Source: Pollenia angustigena
Taxonomy: Eukaryota > Arthropoda > Insecta > Diptera > Polleniidae
Length of the DNA stretch: 64,000 nt
Direction of reading: 5' to 3'
Assembly: GCA_930367215.1 (NCBI GenBank)
Contig: OV884059.1
Location: forward strand, 235,413,803-235,477,802
A program made the translations under genes and the position numbers. The notes below the pieces were generated by a model that was given only the letters and a program-made list of their open reading frames with translations, did no database searches and was not told where the DNA came from. Shown in pieces: positions 20,101 through 31,400 of this stretch. Positions within the stretch are counted from its first letter, which is position 1, and each line of letters starts with the position of its first letter.

Positions 20101-22721
20101 AGAAAGAAAAAAAGAATTAGCACGAAAAAAACCTTTCTTATGATACCCAACTTGTATATGTTGTTAAGGAAACAGATTGGTAAAGTAACAAAACATTCAA
20201 AAATAGACCCTTTTTCAAACTGGTCCAGCTCACGAGAGGTCAACCCTGGAGCCGAAATATTTAAAATGTCATCTTAAAAAAGTCTAAGGTTCATTTTTAG
20301 GAGGGTACATCGAGCACTTTTTTTGGTGAGTCGCTCTAATATACATACATAGATTTCATAAGCATTTTTAGTAATTTTTATCAAACATTAAACACATCAT
20401 CATATGAATAGTTTCCCTCAAATGCCAGAGTGTTGGTCAAAATATCATTAGAATATGATATGTTTTTATTACACATTTTTATAAAATCACCAGTAATGAT
20501 AAAATCTTTGCAACATTTATTTAGCCTTTTTAGTCCGCATCTAACGTATAGCAATGAATTCATAGTATCCAATACCATCCTATTTCTAATCTTGGTTTTT
20601 ATTAGGTTCATACCGCTAAAAATTCTTTCTACTTCCGCGTTACTAAATGGTGAAACCAAAAACTTCATAAGAAAAGAAGCTTGCTCATTGAAAGGATTTT
20701 CTTTTAAAGCGTTTCTGTACTCATAAACACCTATCCAGAATTCAATAGTTGAACTTTGGTTCATCCATTCGTATGAATTCAGCTTTTGCCATTGCTGTTC
20801 CAAACCCGTAATTTCTTCTGTAGAAAAATCTGCCATTTCTTCTTTAAAATTTTCTCTTAATTTACATTTATTTGTTTTTAAACTATTTTCTAAAGAAAAA
20901 AAAATTTGTGTTTTTTAAATTTAAAAAATTTGTTGGTAACCTTTGCCTTATTTGATTGATATATGCAAGGCGAATTCATGTAAACGGTGGTGTCGATACT
21001 ACAACAAGTAACAACACCAAAAACACAACAATGTATTTTGTTGCTGCTTTCGTTGGCCGATATGTAAAAAACACAAGTAACTTTTGACATTCCTCTCTCT
21101 ATTTAAAAAAAAAAGTAGCACAGCTGTGCTTTCAACGCCACCTGAAAAATGAATTCGCCTTGGATATATGTATTAATACAATTTCTACACGTGAGTCTAA
21201 TTTTTTTTCTATTTCTGGATTGATAACGTCTTTTTTTAATTTCAAAATTTCTCAAAGTTGTAATTGAAATACGGTGTTTAAACAAAAAAATCTTCTAAGA
21301 CAAAATTTAAAGGATCAAAACAGTCCGATCTTTAAACGACCTGGTAGGAATGGTCTTTTAGAAGAACGTTCAGCTCTCATAACAGCAAAGTAGGGTCAGC
21401 ATCATTGCTTTCAAACATTTTATTAATTTTTTGCACATCTTACAGTAAAGGGTTTAAATACTTTATGTATAATAAATTTTTATCATTTTATAAATTTTTT
21501 AAAATTTTTGTTTGATTACATGATACTGTTATTGCGGCAATATAAAAATGAGTTTTTAACTCTATCCATTGTGTTTCTATGCGACTAACAGCCGACTCAA
21601 TTGACAACCACCTGGTGTCGCAAGCCCTAACTAATTTTAATGGTTGCACAATTTTTCTGTGTTAATGAGGATTTAAAAAACCAATTGTATGTTTCCGAAA
21701 CCAGATACTCAATTTCGTTAGGAAACATTTTTGATTGAAAAATGCTAAATAATGCTAAACAAATATTACAAAAATGCTAAATGCTATTTGAAAAATTCGC
21801 TGCTAAATCAAAATAAATAATGCTAAATTTAGCAGTGAAAATGCTAAAAGGGTCACACTGCATATAACACAACTGAAGTTGAGATGCAGCAGCGAAATCA
21901 AGCAACGCCGCTCAAGTTAAATACAAATTTTTTTTATCATTTTATATTCTAACATGTGCAGCGTTGCCTGATTTCCTTGCTGGCAACTTTACTTCAGTTC
22001 AATTGCCATCCGTAACCGACCCATTAATTTATCATTCGAGTATACAATGTAGCTAAATTGAAGTTTCTAGAACTCGACGACAGTCAAATAAATTAAAGTT
22101 TTCTAAATATGGTGCTGAGTCTTGTTCTTTTCATAAAAATTAATTTTTTATGTACATCAAAAGAAACTTTGATGTACTTGTACGATTTTCTATGGGTTTC
22201 CAAAATAATTAAGTACTATTAAGAAATTGTTTTATATCGAATTTAGGCATAAATTTGTTGCAGTCTTCTTAACATACATTTATTATATTTTAGTTACTAA
22301 AGACAAACGCTTTATGCATTCACCTGAAGAATTGGCAGAGGCATTTACTACGGAACCGAAAAAATTTATCGATTTAGTTCAAGCTAATTATATTCTGCAT
22401 TTTAGTGACATTGAATATGTCTTGGAAGCTGCAGATGGTTTAAGTCTCTCCGAAATTATGCTCAATGAATATAGAGATGATTCTTTAGCTTTAACCGGTT
22501 TAAATGTTGGCATACGCAGTGTAATGGAAGCAAATATTAATCCCGTCTCTGGTTGGATGCCTATTAAAGGACAAAAACGCATAGCTCTAAATACATCCAA
22601 AATATCATCACAAGCCTCTAGAGTTTTACCAGAACATCATAATATTTCATCAAGTCTGTATAATTTAGATTACAACACATATGTTAATATAATATCGCAA
22701 AGAAAATCCAAATCTCCCTAG
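17121..22721 (+). CDS. Rad17: Rad17 checkpoint clamp loader, four exons
   Basis: Exons are 17121-17135, 17203-17888, 17967-18430 and 22294-22721 (TAG), with GT-AG introns of 67, 78 and 3863 bp. Phases match, and the sum is 1593 nt (530 residues), close to the Drosophila protein. Rad17 replaces Rfc1 in the RFC-like complex that loads the 9-1-1 clamp at damaged DNA and enables ATR signalling. Seen in the sequence: an N-terminal KTWV block; Walker A GPSGCGKT (about residues 136-143); the downstream LQEWINPV; Walker B LLMVEDFPN (about 213-219); PLIFIVTDS; SAQGDIRNALINLHF; HALGRVFNP; and in exon 4 HSPEELAEAF and VQANYILHFSDIEYVLEAA, all in the family order. The tiny first exon (five codons, ATGAGTACAAGAAAG) is inferred from splice signals. 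If it is wrong, the ATG at 17221 would start the protein. The long last intron is filled by transposons but keeps both splice sites. Confidence 0.9.
18728..19245 (+). repeat. Direct repeat pair in Rad17 intron 3
   Basis: AAAAATTATTTTGATAA, then CAGGCAAGTG(A/C)ACGGCCTAAAAAA, occurs near 18730 and again near 19188. Whether these are two relics of one dispersed family or a local duplication cannot be decided from the sequence alone. No coding sequence was recognised. Confidence 0.45.
19493..20336. mobile_element. Long-TIR (about 210 bp) element with TA target, nested in the hAT
   Basis: Arms of about 210 bp at 19493-19715 and 20130-20336 are near-perfect reverse complements. They share GAxCGACTC at the tip, GCTCGATGTACCCTCCTAAA, CCTCTCGTGAGCTGGACCAG and ATACCCAACTTGTATATG. 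TA flanks both ends (19491-19492 and 20337-20338), suggesting a mariner-type target. There is no transposase. A second, partial copy lies at 58955-59420. Confidence 0.7.
20381..21660 (-). pseudogene. hAT transposase remnants
   Basis: On the minus strand, 21540-21660 reads TRWLSIESAVSRIETQWIEL, matching the hAT core motif (TRWLS...QW..LK). Further on, 20381-20836 encodes 151 residues with ASFLMKFLVSPFSNAEVERIFS and RNRMVLDTMNSLLYVR, the hAT C-terminal dimerisation domain. The stretch between them is interrupted and the N-terminus is missing. It lies antisense to Rad17 within its intron. Confidence 0.75.
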
Positions 22722-24032
22722 TGTTTTTTAACATATTTTATTTTTATACTGAAATTTGTATTACTGCCAAGAAATTTACAATAAAAATTATCCTTACACA
22801 CATAAAATTATTTAAAAGTATTAATTACTACGCTTAATAAGAACGAGTATGGTATGTGTATGGTTTTACTATCAGGGGAGATTTTTTTTATCAGTTTTTA
22901 TTTTAAACCATACAAAATTATTTGCAATTATAAAAGAAAAGAAAATGCTTATTGGTTTTATATGTTAAATTATGGTGTTCTACAGTTTGTTAATTTCACA
23001 GGCCTGCAAAAATTTCGAAAAAGTCGAACCCTGTGACTAGATTTTTGCAAGGGTTTTTTTTTTTAATTGCGATGATTATATATATTTTCCCATCGATCCT
23101 ATAAGGAAAATATGGCCTTGCGCTGATTCTATACTTAGAATTTCTCCATAAGGTTTACGAGATATCTTATCTTAAAATAAAAAATTAAACCCCTGAGATA
23201 TATTAATCTGAAGTTAATAAAATCCGAGTTTCGCTATATTCATGGTATTTTCACTTTTTTTAAATTTCTTATATTTTTGTGATTTTCTATAATTATGACT
23301 TGATTTCTGTATCTTTTTATTCCAAAATCTTAAAAAAAAAGTATTAAAAGAAATATGAATTTGAAAATGCTTCAAACTTCAGGTTAATGTGCGGTTTTCC
23401 CAACACAATTGATTGAACGTGTAGTAAAATTTTCTCAGAGAAGGAAAAAGATAATACAAAAGATAAACATTTATTTCAGGTGACAAAGTATCAGGTTTTA
23501 TAAATAACGATAAATTTGCGCAGCTATAACTTCTCGAATATGTGTAAAAAGAGGATTGCTCTCACTTCAGACCATGATTTCTGATCCGATGGAGAAATTC
23601 TGAATACAGGGAGTCTACTCTCTATTGCGATGCGAAAACAATTTCGATACGAAAGCTAAATGCCAACTTGGTACTTCATCAAAATAAAGTGATGATTTAC
23701 GAAAAGAAAAAAATTAAAAGATGCAAACGACACATGCGCAAACGTATTGAAGAGTACCAATCTCCAGATTTGCTACAATTTTCTTTCGCATCGCAATAGA
23801 GTAGCCCCCCAGGTTCGAATTTAGGACCACTAAAAACCTAGGAAAAGTATACTCTGGTCTTTGGGGTAAACATTTTTTGGACTGTGTTATTGTAGTCTTG
23901 AGTTTGTTTTTCTACGAAAATACATTTGTTGGTCCATGCAAACTTCTTGGTAGTGTTTTATAAATACAAAGTAAAAATATTTAACGATGCTGTATTTTCT
24001 TATCAAAAATCCTTAAAAACAATCATTGGAAT
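22722..24032. other. Convergent Rad17/Usp30 intergenic region with one fold-back MITE
   Basis: The Rad17 3' end has AATAAAA at about 22782. A fold-back element at about 23606-23812 has arms GGAGTCTACTCTCTATTGCG and, in reverse complement, CTACTCTATTGCGATGCG. It encloses about 150 bp of non-coding sequence with no TSD found. Nothing else was recognised. Confidence 0.5.
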
Positions 24033-25928
24033 TTAGCGTAGAGGCCTCTGGGGGCTACGATCATAAAATATTAAATAAGCGGGCACACTTAGAACTTCAT
24101 CTATAGATACCTCACGAACTATGGTATCAGATGTGTAAAACCATCTGAAAATATTGTTTTTTAAAGTTAATTTTTTTTTATAATTAGATTACCTTTACCT
24201 ATGCGCATTTCGTAAAGCTCCTCTTCTGTAAGTAACAAAATGACCAGAATTTGCTTCACCAGAGTGTACAACTACTGCCAACAGGCGATATAAATTACGC
24301 GGAAACATCGTGCCAAAGCTCATACCATAAGACTCCCCACCAGCACCCATATTATTCATGGGCAGACTGGAAGAAAACAATGACATAGTAGACCCCCAAG
24401 GTGTGCCAGCCTAAAAGAGTAAATGAAAAGGACAACTATCCGAAAATTCTTTAAGATGCTTTTTTCAAACCTGACTATTTAAATGGGGTTGCACAAAACT
24501 GTATGGAGCCATTGAAAGACTTTCAGGAAAATGTACGTAATCTTGACGTTTGCATACTTGACCAGTAGGCAACCATACCGAACGGGCAATGTGTATGCAA
24601 AGACATGCTGGTAATTTGGCGAAAGTTAAGGATTTGGTATGAGTGGTTGTTTCATTGCATGATTCACACTTGACTCCGTTCACTTCCTCCGATGTAATGT
24701 AGTCACTTAGCAAATGTCCTAGACTTAGACCACTGCGACGTTGTGGTGGGAGATTTAGTGTTATACTATCGAATTTATCATAGCGGACTGTTGACTAAAG
24801 CGAATATAATATAATATTTAAAAATCCCTCTGGAACTCTTTTGTCTGTACTTAAAACTAACCTTAAATCCACAACCATTACAAACAATTTGCATACCCAT
24901 TGCACCTTGAAAAGGATGTGGTACTTGTGTAGGCATTTGTTCAGACCAAATCTAAAATAATTGAAAACGTACACCTTTAATATACAAAAGTTTTATTTGA
25001 AATTTTCAACGTACCGAAACTTTACCAGGACCTCGAGTTAAGCGCTCTAGCGAACGACATGATCCCGAAGATCTTTTATTAAGATTATCTCTGGAACGGC
25101 TGGGTCTGCCACCTATAACAGACGATGACATTTTATCAATTTCATTAGCCTCAGGAGGCGAAGAAGTTGGCAAATGATCTGTATGTAAATCTCGATCACA
25201 TATTGAAGCCGGCGAGTCAGGAGTATGAGCCTCAGATCGTACCATACGTGATAAGCCTGTGGCTTCATCATAATCCGCGTTAAGAAAATCACTTAACATG
25301 GCACTTGATGGTCTATTGGGTTGATCCCCCATACCATTTTCAACTGGCAAAGCATCCGTTAATGAGCCAACTTGCTTCGGTCGGTGAGCTTCCTCTTCTA
25401 AAGTTGAAAGCATTACATGAAATAATTCGTGAGCATCGTGTTCCTCTTGAGGTATTACCCAACCTAATGCATTTAAGGCTCGTAAAACAGCTCCTGGCGA
25501 ATATGGATCACCCCTAAGACTAGTGTGGGTACCATTTATTACCTCCAATGTACTGAGCAAGGAACTTATTAAACTTTTGCGATCTGGCGTCGCATTGTTA
25601 TACAATTGAAGCCAAGCTATGAATTGTGGACAAGCAGCTAATGATTGTAGCAATGTATTTAAGAAACATGTCTGTCCAAAATTATGCAGTCCAGCTATTT
25701 GACCGCGACGTTGACGAAGACGTGAATTTCCTTTGGGGGAAAAAATAAATATTTATGTTTACCGACCATCCAGTAATGTTTCGCCATTGTAACGGTAGGA
25801 GGTCAATATGGTGTTGGTTTATATTCTTATTTATTATCCAACTTACCAGAAGGTCCCCAAAAAACAAATGCGCCTACGACTGCAGCAACAGTCACTCCAG
25901 CAGCCATTAAAATTTTTTCACTTTCCAT
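24033..25928 (-). CDS. Usp30: Ubiquitin carboxyl-terminal hydrolase 30 (mitochondrial deubiquitinase)
   Basis: Six exons on the minus strand: 25928-25847, 25730-25015, 24951-24862, 24794-24471, 24410-24199 and 24144-24033 (TAA). All junctions are GT-AG with consistent phases. They total 1536 nt, or 511 residues; I recall human USP30 at about 517. USP30 sits in the mitochondrial outer membrane and removes ubiquitin, opposing PINK1/Parkin mitophagy. Residues about 8-25 form a single N-terminal membrane segment (ILMAAGVTVAAVVGAFVFW) followed by basic RLRQRR. The Cys box is GLHNFGQTCFLNTLLQ (nucleophile Cys49), and the His box is HSGEANSGHFVTY (His461). The last exon gives WFYTSDTIV, where Ser480 aligns with the unusual catalytic Ser of USP30 instead of Asp/Asn. 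CNGC (exon 3) and CESC (exon 4) supply the zinc-binding Cys pairs. A Ser-rich insert (residues about 140-260) is variable in this family. Without the last splice the frame would stop at 24196, losing the third catalytic residue. Confidence 0.9.
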
Positions 25929-26337
25929 GTCTTAAAATTCTTATTACAAAACTGCAATAAAATTTTCTAGTTTAATTTACATTTTGTACTAACAATTAAT
26001 TTAAGAAAGAAAACAGGCAAAGCTGAAAAATAATATCGATACCACAAACCAGTGATGCCAGTAGAAATCTTAAAAAAAATCCCTAAAAAATTCCTTTTTT
26101 CCCTACGCAACACTTAAGCTATGTTCACATTATGTGTATTTGTCATGTGGAATGTCACTTTTCTACCCGCATGTTATTTCATGTGTATGTCAAAATGTGA
26201 GTTTTACATAAGGTTTATTATTTACATGTTCACATGTTGGTATGTTACGTTCATTTGACATATGGTGTTTTCTTTTCTAAAACTAATAATGCATTATAAT
26301 TGTGTAATATATTTATCAGGTTACACGCACCCTTATA
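25929..26337. other. Upstream flank of Usp30
   Basis: No ORF. At 26052 a CAGTGATGCCAG... segment resembles the relic at 10579. From 26110 to 26260 are repeated ATGTGTATxTCA / TTCACATxTTGG-type short motifs. No clear promoter element was recognised. Confidence 0.3.
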
Positions 26338-26833
26338 GGGCCCATACACAACACCATCATGATTGTGCAATTGATTGTGCCAGCTGATTGACCGTGCATG
26401 AGTTTGTGGGGTGAGTGAACCAGCTGCTGGTGCTTTATCAAAAATAGTTTGATATCTTTTAGATTGTATCAGCATGATTGAATCGTGTGTTGTAAAGTTT
26501 GCTCATAAAAGTTAAATCGTCAAGGCATAAACATCAAAAAACACAAAATTTAAAATATGAATACCAAAGAAAAAATATTTTGGGGAGAATTTCTCGAACT
26601 TTATAAAACAATTGCCTATGGAAAGTTAAAAGTACGGAATACTGCAAATGTGAATTAAAAAACCAATGCTGCAATAAAGTGGTAGACAATTTTTATAGTT
26701 ATTCATGACAACCTTTTCCATGCAATTTTTGGAAAAAAATTTTTTAGTACCAGCATGCCGGTGTATTGGATGCTTCAACCTTAATTGCACAATTACTTGA
26801 TTGCACAATAATGAGGGTATTGTGTATGGGCCC
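26338..26833. mobile_element. MITE with GGGCCCATACACAA ends
   Basis: GGGCCCATACACAACACC (26338) and the right end GGTATTGTGTATGGGCCC (26816-26833) are inverted repeats with a one-base difference. Both interiors continue with TTGTGCAATTxxTTG pairs. TA adjoins both ends. The element is non-coding and 496 bp long. Confidence 0.6.
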
Positions 26834-26889
26834 TATTACAAAGTGATACATTTTTCTAAATTACAATGGAAAGAAATGGTAGCTAAGTT

Positions 26890-27185
26890 TTAGAGGAGTC
26901 TTTTAAGACATGTCTGTTTTTGACATTCTCTTTTAAACATGCTTCCAAAAACCTATTGTCTTTTCACGATGTCTTTCCAAACATGTCTGTTTTCATGTCT
27001 AATATACACATACATACATACAAATTGAAAACATGAAAATTCTTATAAACAAACATGAAAACTCATTTCATGTCTGTTTGGCAACCCCCCTTTCTTCTCT
27101 ACACCGATCGCCTACAAACAAAACAAACGTGTTTGTTAGACATGTCTGAATAGACACCGTGTAAACTCCCTCGTAGACTCAACAC
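26890..27185. repeat. Cluster of GACATGTCTG palindromic motifs
   Basis: AGACATGTCTG or close variants occur near 26908, 26970, 27070 and 27140 in both orientations, between GAGGAGTCTTTTAAGAC (26894) and a right part ending CTCGTAGACTC (27180). This may be a degenerate fold-back element. No TSD or ORF was found. Confidence 0.35.
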
Positions 27186-28139
27186 CAATGTGTATTTAGC
27201 GTGTTAAATATTAAATGCGAAGTTTGTACTAATAAGCGATATTCACCATGGTTGTAGCAATTTTCAACATTAACAACACTGATATTCAATAACACTGCTC
27301 AGCAGCAAAATCCTTCTATAAATAAAACTATATGGACTATATGGATTTTAATGCGCTGAACTCAAATCCGTTCTCGGTTTTTTTCCAGCAGATCGGCATT
27401 TTGTTTAATGGGCGTGGCAAATTTTTTGCCCTTAATTAGTCAGGTACGGAGACATATTTCATCCTAACTTGAGAACCAGTCATTCGATTTTCAAAAGTAA
27501 AACACCAGAAGATGTGTAACAAAATTGTATTTATTTTAGTCGAACAGAATTTTTCTGTATCTCTTATCGTTTTGGAATTATTCAGAAATTAATGGAGAAA
27601 AAATTTATTTTTTGTGCAAAATTCGTAATATTTTTCAATTTAAAAATGGAATTAAAAAAAATATAAAGCAAGTATTCCACATTTTGCACTTTTTCTGAGA
27701 GCTACTTATCTTAAAAATAAAAGAAGCCATAAACCATAAAAATCGGTTAACAAATTTAGATTTTATTGTCAATTTACCGCAGGTACCCAATATTGACCAA
27801 ATATGTGTAATGCAGCAAACAACGTCAGAGTGGGCGCACTAAAGCGCCTTGTAGCAGCAATGAATGGCAACTCTTTACTTCTATCTATTTTCGTACAACA
27901 AAATCAAATACAAGCAAAAAAGGTTGCCAGATTTGTAATTTTGTAGCAACGCCTCGCTTAAAGCACACACCCTGTGGTCACCCGTAGATGACTTCAAATT
28001 AAAATAAAAAATTAAAATATTTACCTATATTTATATATATTAGCCTATATATTTTTTTATTTAAAATAACAAAATTGTTGTTACTAATTATTAATTTATA
28101 TTTAGGAAACATTGTTAAAATAAAAAAGTAGCTCAAGCT

Positions 28140-29841
28140 GTTCCGGTGTATGCGGAGATTCAACTTTAGTTATCTTTAATTAATATTTCTTTTTTTATTA
28201 ATATTATCAGTTTGAGATTCTTGCCAAATCGATCAACAAAAATCTGCAAGCATTCCTTCCGATGGGTTTTCATTATAACGCTTCTCTATATGTAACATAT
28301 CTTGATGGAACCTTTCACCAAGTTCGTCTGATACTGCACCAAGATTAGTCGGACAAAAATCTAGATGCGAGTCCAAAAAATGAACTTTAAGGGACATGTT
28401 ACACTTTAGAGCTTTGTAGGCAGAAAGTAGTTCTTCGATGATTTCATGGTAGTTTTCAGCTTTTCTGTTTACCAAAAAATTGTGGCACACATTCACAAAA
28501 GCTGTCCATGCTCTTTCTTCCACATCATTCAATTTCGTTCTAAAGACCTCGTCCTTCATAAGCTGTCGTATTTGTGGACCTACAAATATGCCTTCTTTTA
28601 CTTTTGCATCGCTGATTCTAGGAAATTTGCTCTTAATGTATAGAAAGCCTTCACCGTCCTTGTTCATTGCTTTGACAAAATTTTTCATTAGGCCTAGCTT
28701 TATATGAAGAGGAGGCAGAAGAATTTTTTTTATTTTTGAACTAAAGGCTCTTCTGCTACATTTTTTTGTCCTGGAATAAAATTTACTCTTTTCGGCCAAA
28801 TTTTAACATTGTAGTGTTTTTCTTTCGCGCGGCTATCCCATTCACATAAGAAGCAACAAAACTTAGTATATCCACTTTGCAATCCATTTAAAATTGCTAC
28901 GACTTTCAAATCTGCACATACGTTCCATGAGTAATGTGAATATTTAATTTTTTGTAGTATCATCTTCATGCTATAATAGCTTTCTTTCATATTTCTTGCA
29001 TACGCGAGTGGGACCGATGGAAATTTGTTGCCATTGTGAAGTAAAACGGCTTTCAAACTTGTCTTGGATGAATCAATAAAAAGCCTCCAATCCTCAGATT
29101 TATGACTGAAACACAGTTGTCGCAAAAGTCCATCAGCATTATCACAAAATACCAAACCTTCCTCCTGCTAAAATAACTCAAAAAAGGTTGTTCTCTATTT
29201 CGAAAGTACGAGACTTTAACGTCCTTTTGCACCAAATTCCATTCTTTTAATTGGGATGCAAGAAGCTAAGACTTGTTTTTTGAGAGCCCTAATTTACGAA
29301 CTAAGTTATTCATATCAATTTGATTCGGAAAATAAGGTTTACTCGTTGGTCTTCCAAATGAATGCGAAGAAACACCCATGGTGGCGTAAGTGGATTCAGT
29401 TGTTGCAGAAAGCCTATCTTCTTCATCGTCTGTAGGATGCAAGGGAGGTAAAAATTTACTTGTAAACTGGTAAACTGGTCGTTTGACGCATGAAATATTT
29501 GGATATATAACTTTATTTTTGGTTTTTTTCGTAAACCCACGTGTTTTAGTCAGGCAAAAGTAGCAATCATTTTGATGATTTTGTGGTTCACTCCAAATCG
29601 CTGGCTTCATAAACGGCAAACACTTATGACTTCCTTTTAACCAACCTCTTAAAGACCTTGCACAGCTACTACAACATATTTTCGGCAGCCAATTTTTATC
29701 TCTATCATCGATAGGAAACCCAAAATATCGGCGATAAGCATCTTTAATCTGGAAAGATATTGTCTCCCGTTGAGAACTTAAAGTTAGATTGTCACATACG
29801 TAACAAGATAAATTTGGAGATTTGTTACAAATCCTTGACAT
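28140..29841 (-). pseudogene. Putative transposase of a multi-copy zinc-finger family, frameshifted
   Basis: The first frame (29841-29266) has a Cys-rich N-terminus: CYVCDNL, then ICCSSCARSLRGW and NDCYFCLTKTRGF. Later frames (29155-28730 and 28799-28233) carry WRLFIDSSKTSLKAVLLHNG, TKFCCFLCEWDSRAKEKHY, LPPLHIKLGLMKNFVKAM, LKVHFLDSHLDFCPTN and SDELGERFHQDM. I recognise this as a family present in many copies in arthropod and cnidarian genomes, usually left uncharacterised; it behaves like a transposase. Here a stop after residue 191, at least two frameshifts (near 29150 and 28760) and a TGA after MLADFC (a Trp position in relatives) disable it. Its placement between long inverted arms suggests it was the element's own transposase. 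Confidence 0.65.
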
Positions 29842-30148
29842 TTTATAATATTAATGCGTTTGTGGATTCTTCAATTGCTTTATTTCTTTACACAACAGAA
29901 CAAAGTATACAATGAGATCTATTTACTGTTGCCGATTTTAACGGCACGATATTCAAATCTAAAGTGACACACTTATTGTCCATCAGCTTCTATATATACA
30001 ATAAATACTAGAATCAACCCTAATGTTCTTAATTTGAAATCCCAGGTAATTGAATATCATATGTAAGACTGGTGTAAGGAAACTTACGTCACCCACTGTA
30101 TTTAATAAATATTTCTTTTAGTTATTACTTTTTGCTTTAACTTGTACT

Positions 30149-31322
30149 CAGGGTTGTGAACTATTTCTAATTAAAAAGCGCCGTGGCCCCAATCAAAAAG
30201 CGCTAAAAAGCGCTAAATAAAATTTAAATAAAAAACTTAATCAAATGTTTAAGAAACAAGTTTAATTAATTACACTGGCCGTCAAAAAATATTGTTTAAA
30301 ATAAAAATATATAAAATAAGATTTGTGCGATTTTGATCTTTTACAATGATTATCTTTGACCATATGGCGACCATTTTTTCATGCAAATTAGTATGTACAC
30401 TTTTTTTGATCAATTATCAGAAATCTAGGTATATTATGAATACAATAAGGCGAGAAATCATGAAGATCAGTAAAATCAGCACGCTAAATTCAATTAAAAT
30501 CGCATAATCAAGTTCTCTACCCCGACTTTTTTTGTTTTTTGCAGTGCAGTGTTAATAAAACATTAACATTTTTAAAAAGGCTTTTCTGATATTTCAGGAA
30601 GAGTAAAGTAATATAATTTCAAATATACCCTAAAAAAATTATTTACTAAATCACCAGAAAATATATCTTGAACCAAGAAAATTTTGCACCATTCTCGTCA
30701 AGCCAAAAATTTCTTATTGTAAGCCTGAAATTTTTTCATAAAAAAGTGTAGTTTAAGAAAACTTAATAAAAAAAATGAGAAAATTTTTTGATTGATATGT
30801 TAACATGTCGATCTAAATAAAAATTAATTGAATCAAACCAAGTTTTCTTGAGCATTTTCTGAAAAGTTTAAAGAAATCGGTAGCATTTGTTTCTTGATGC
30901 AAGAAATTCGATCCTATTAAAATATCAAGAAAATGAGACTAATATTAAATAAATGCTAAATGCAGTTTTTGATCATATACCAAAAACATGAACTTTTGAG
31001 CATGACAAAATGTTTCTGTATTAAAGAAAGTTTTACTTAATACAAACAAAAAAAGTTAATGGATTACTTTAGAAAATAAACTTCTTTCCTTGTATAGTAT
31101 GCATTTCAGAGTAAAGTATATGTATTTAAAAAACGGAAACAAATTTTGGTTTTTTGTGTCTTGATTTAAATGTTTGCAAATAAAAGTACAAAAATTTTGG
31201 GTATCAATAAAAGCGCTAATTTAGCGCTCTTTTTTAAAAAAGCGCTAAGGAAAAAATATGCGCCTTTTCGACAGTTAAAAAGCGCTAAATCTAGCGCCAA
31301 AGGCGCTAAATTGGCAACTCTG
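30149..31322. mobile_element. Non-autonomous hAT, perfect 8 bp TSD CTTGTACT
   Basis: CAGGGTTGTGAAC (30149) and the right end, reverse complemented, CAGAGTTGCCAAT (ending 31322) lie between two copies of CTTGTACT (30141-30148 and 31323-31330). Subterminal AAAGCGCTAAA motifs are clustered at both ends (30176-30225 and 31210-31310). There is no coding sequence. It is nested in the 27293-33473 element. Confidence 0.8.
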
Positions 31323-31400
31323 CTTGTACTTATAACTTGTACCGTTAGAAAGTAGTTCTGTAGTATAACATTAAGTCTACATATTAAGATTAATATAAAT

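Larger units (their letters stand above)
19322..21860 (-). mobile_element. hAT element in Rad17 intron 3, perfect 8 bp TSD CATATAAC
   Basis: The left end CAGTGTGACAGC (19322) and the right end, reverse complemented, CAGTGTGACCCT (ending 21860) lie between two copies of CATATAAC (19314-19321 and 21861-21868). AATGCTAAA motifs cluster near both ends. The minus strand carries pieces of a hAT transposase. A TA-flanked long-TIR element (19493-20336) is nested close to the left end. The 2.54 kb size with decayed coding sequence indicates a dead autonomous copy. Confidence 0.85.

Noticed and set aside
25305..25517. Plus-strand frame opposite Usp30 exon 2
   Set aside because: It is an antisense shadow of a coding exon.
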